A stretch of DNA of 64,000 nucleotides from an uncultured Chlorobiaceae bacterium. GTDB taxonomy: Bacteria; Bacteroidota; Chlorobiia; Chlorobiales; Chlorobiaceae. Numbering within the stretch: position 1 is the first letter of the stretch; each line of letters opens with the position of its first letter. The DNA lies in the NCBI GenBank assembly GCA_903994455.1, contig CAJEXI010000001.1, forward strand, positions 175,323-239,322. The letters are read 5' to 3'. Both the position numbers and the translations under genes were made by a program. Shown in pieces: positions 63,868-64,000 of this stretch. Under the pieces are notes generated by a model that was given only the letters and a program-made list of their open reading frames with translations, had not been told where the DNA came from and searched no databases.

Positions 63868-64000
63868 TTGTTTGTTTTTAGCAAAGTGCGAAGAAAGAAT
63901 TAGGAAAAGATAAAGAATGGTGATACATTGGGAGCCCGATGAAGATAAGATAAAGAGTCGGGGATAGCCTGAAAGATGGCACGTTATTTGATGTTATGAA

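Overview
The window looks like a chromosomal piece of a green sulfur bacterium (Chlorobiaceae, Chlorobium/Pelodictyon type). This is an inference from gene content: an indolepyruvate ferredoxin oxidoreductase - phenylacetate-CoA ligase - ACT protein cluster, a DUF1997 gene, and the order gyrA - CDGSH protein - pyrG. No 16S or photosynthesis gene is present to prove it. There are no transposases, integrases or CRISPR arrays. One tRNA gene, tRNA-Val(TAC), is present at 46536-46612.

The left half (1-38 kb) is accessory DNA rich in defence and toxin-antitoxin genes. It opens with the tail of a possible helicase gene and a solitary type I restriction subunit gene (hsdR, 430-3441). Next comes a 10-kb one-way cassette (3775-13538) that I do not recognise as a described system. 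It holds all five parts of a branched-chain amino-acid (Liv) type ABC importer. Interleaved with them are a PLP aminotransferase, a UbiA-like membrane prenyltransferase, a membrane protein interrupted by an in-frame TGA, and a protein with a PD-(D/E)xK-like nuclease motif. At 14.2-20.9 kb lies a TolC-Usp-EmrA-EmrB efflux operon with a perfect sigma-54 promoter, facing a divergent GAF-GAF-AAA+-Fis activator.

From 21 to 33.6 kb is a type I restriction-modification locus on the minus strand (hsdM-hsdS-TIR-like gene ... hsdR). It has been rearranged. An AlbA_2/Schlafen-like gene sits between two copies of the first 180 bp of hsdR. A second, truncated AlbA_2 copy lies near hsdS, and several small toxin-antitoxin remnants lie in between. 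Three toxins here are clearly broken (two PIN toxins and one HigB) while their antitoxins are intact. One antitoxin-like gene at 36.1 kb has no partner, and one RelE-type pair at 33.7 kb looks whole.

From 34 kb onward the DNA becomes housekeeping, with one accessory patch (36.1-37.9 kb: orphan antitoxin, Nmad3-like protein, AlbA_2 C-terminal fragment) wedged between the ACT gene and paaK. The right half carries paaK-iorB-iorA, a nitroreductase, DUF1997, prfA, rseP, dxr, tRNA-Val, ftsH, pyrF, glmS, a TIGR01777 epimerase, a Dps-like ferritin, amtB-PII, a TPR lipoprotein-like secreted protein, a decayed scpA tail, DUF1015, tsaE-tsaB, rsfS, gyrA, a double-CDGSH protein and pyrG. These cover amino-acid and aryl-acid metabolism, isoprenoid and nucleotide synthesis, nitrogen uptake and tRNA t6A modification.
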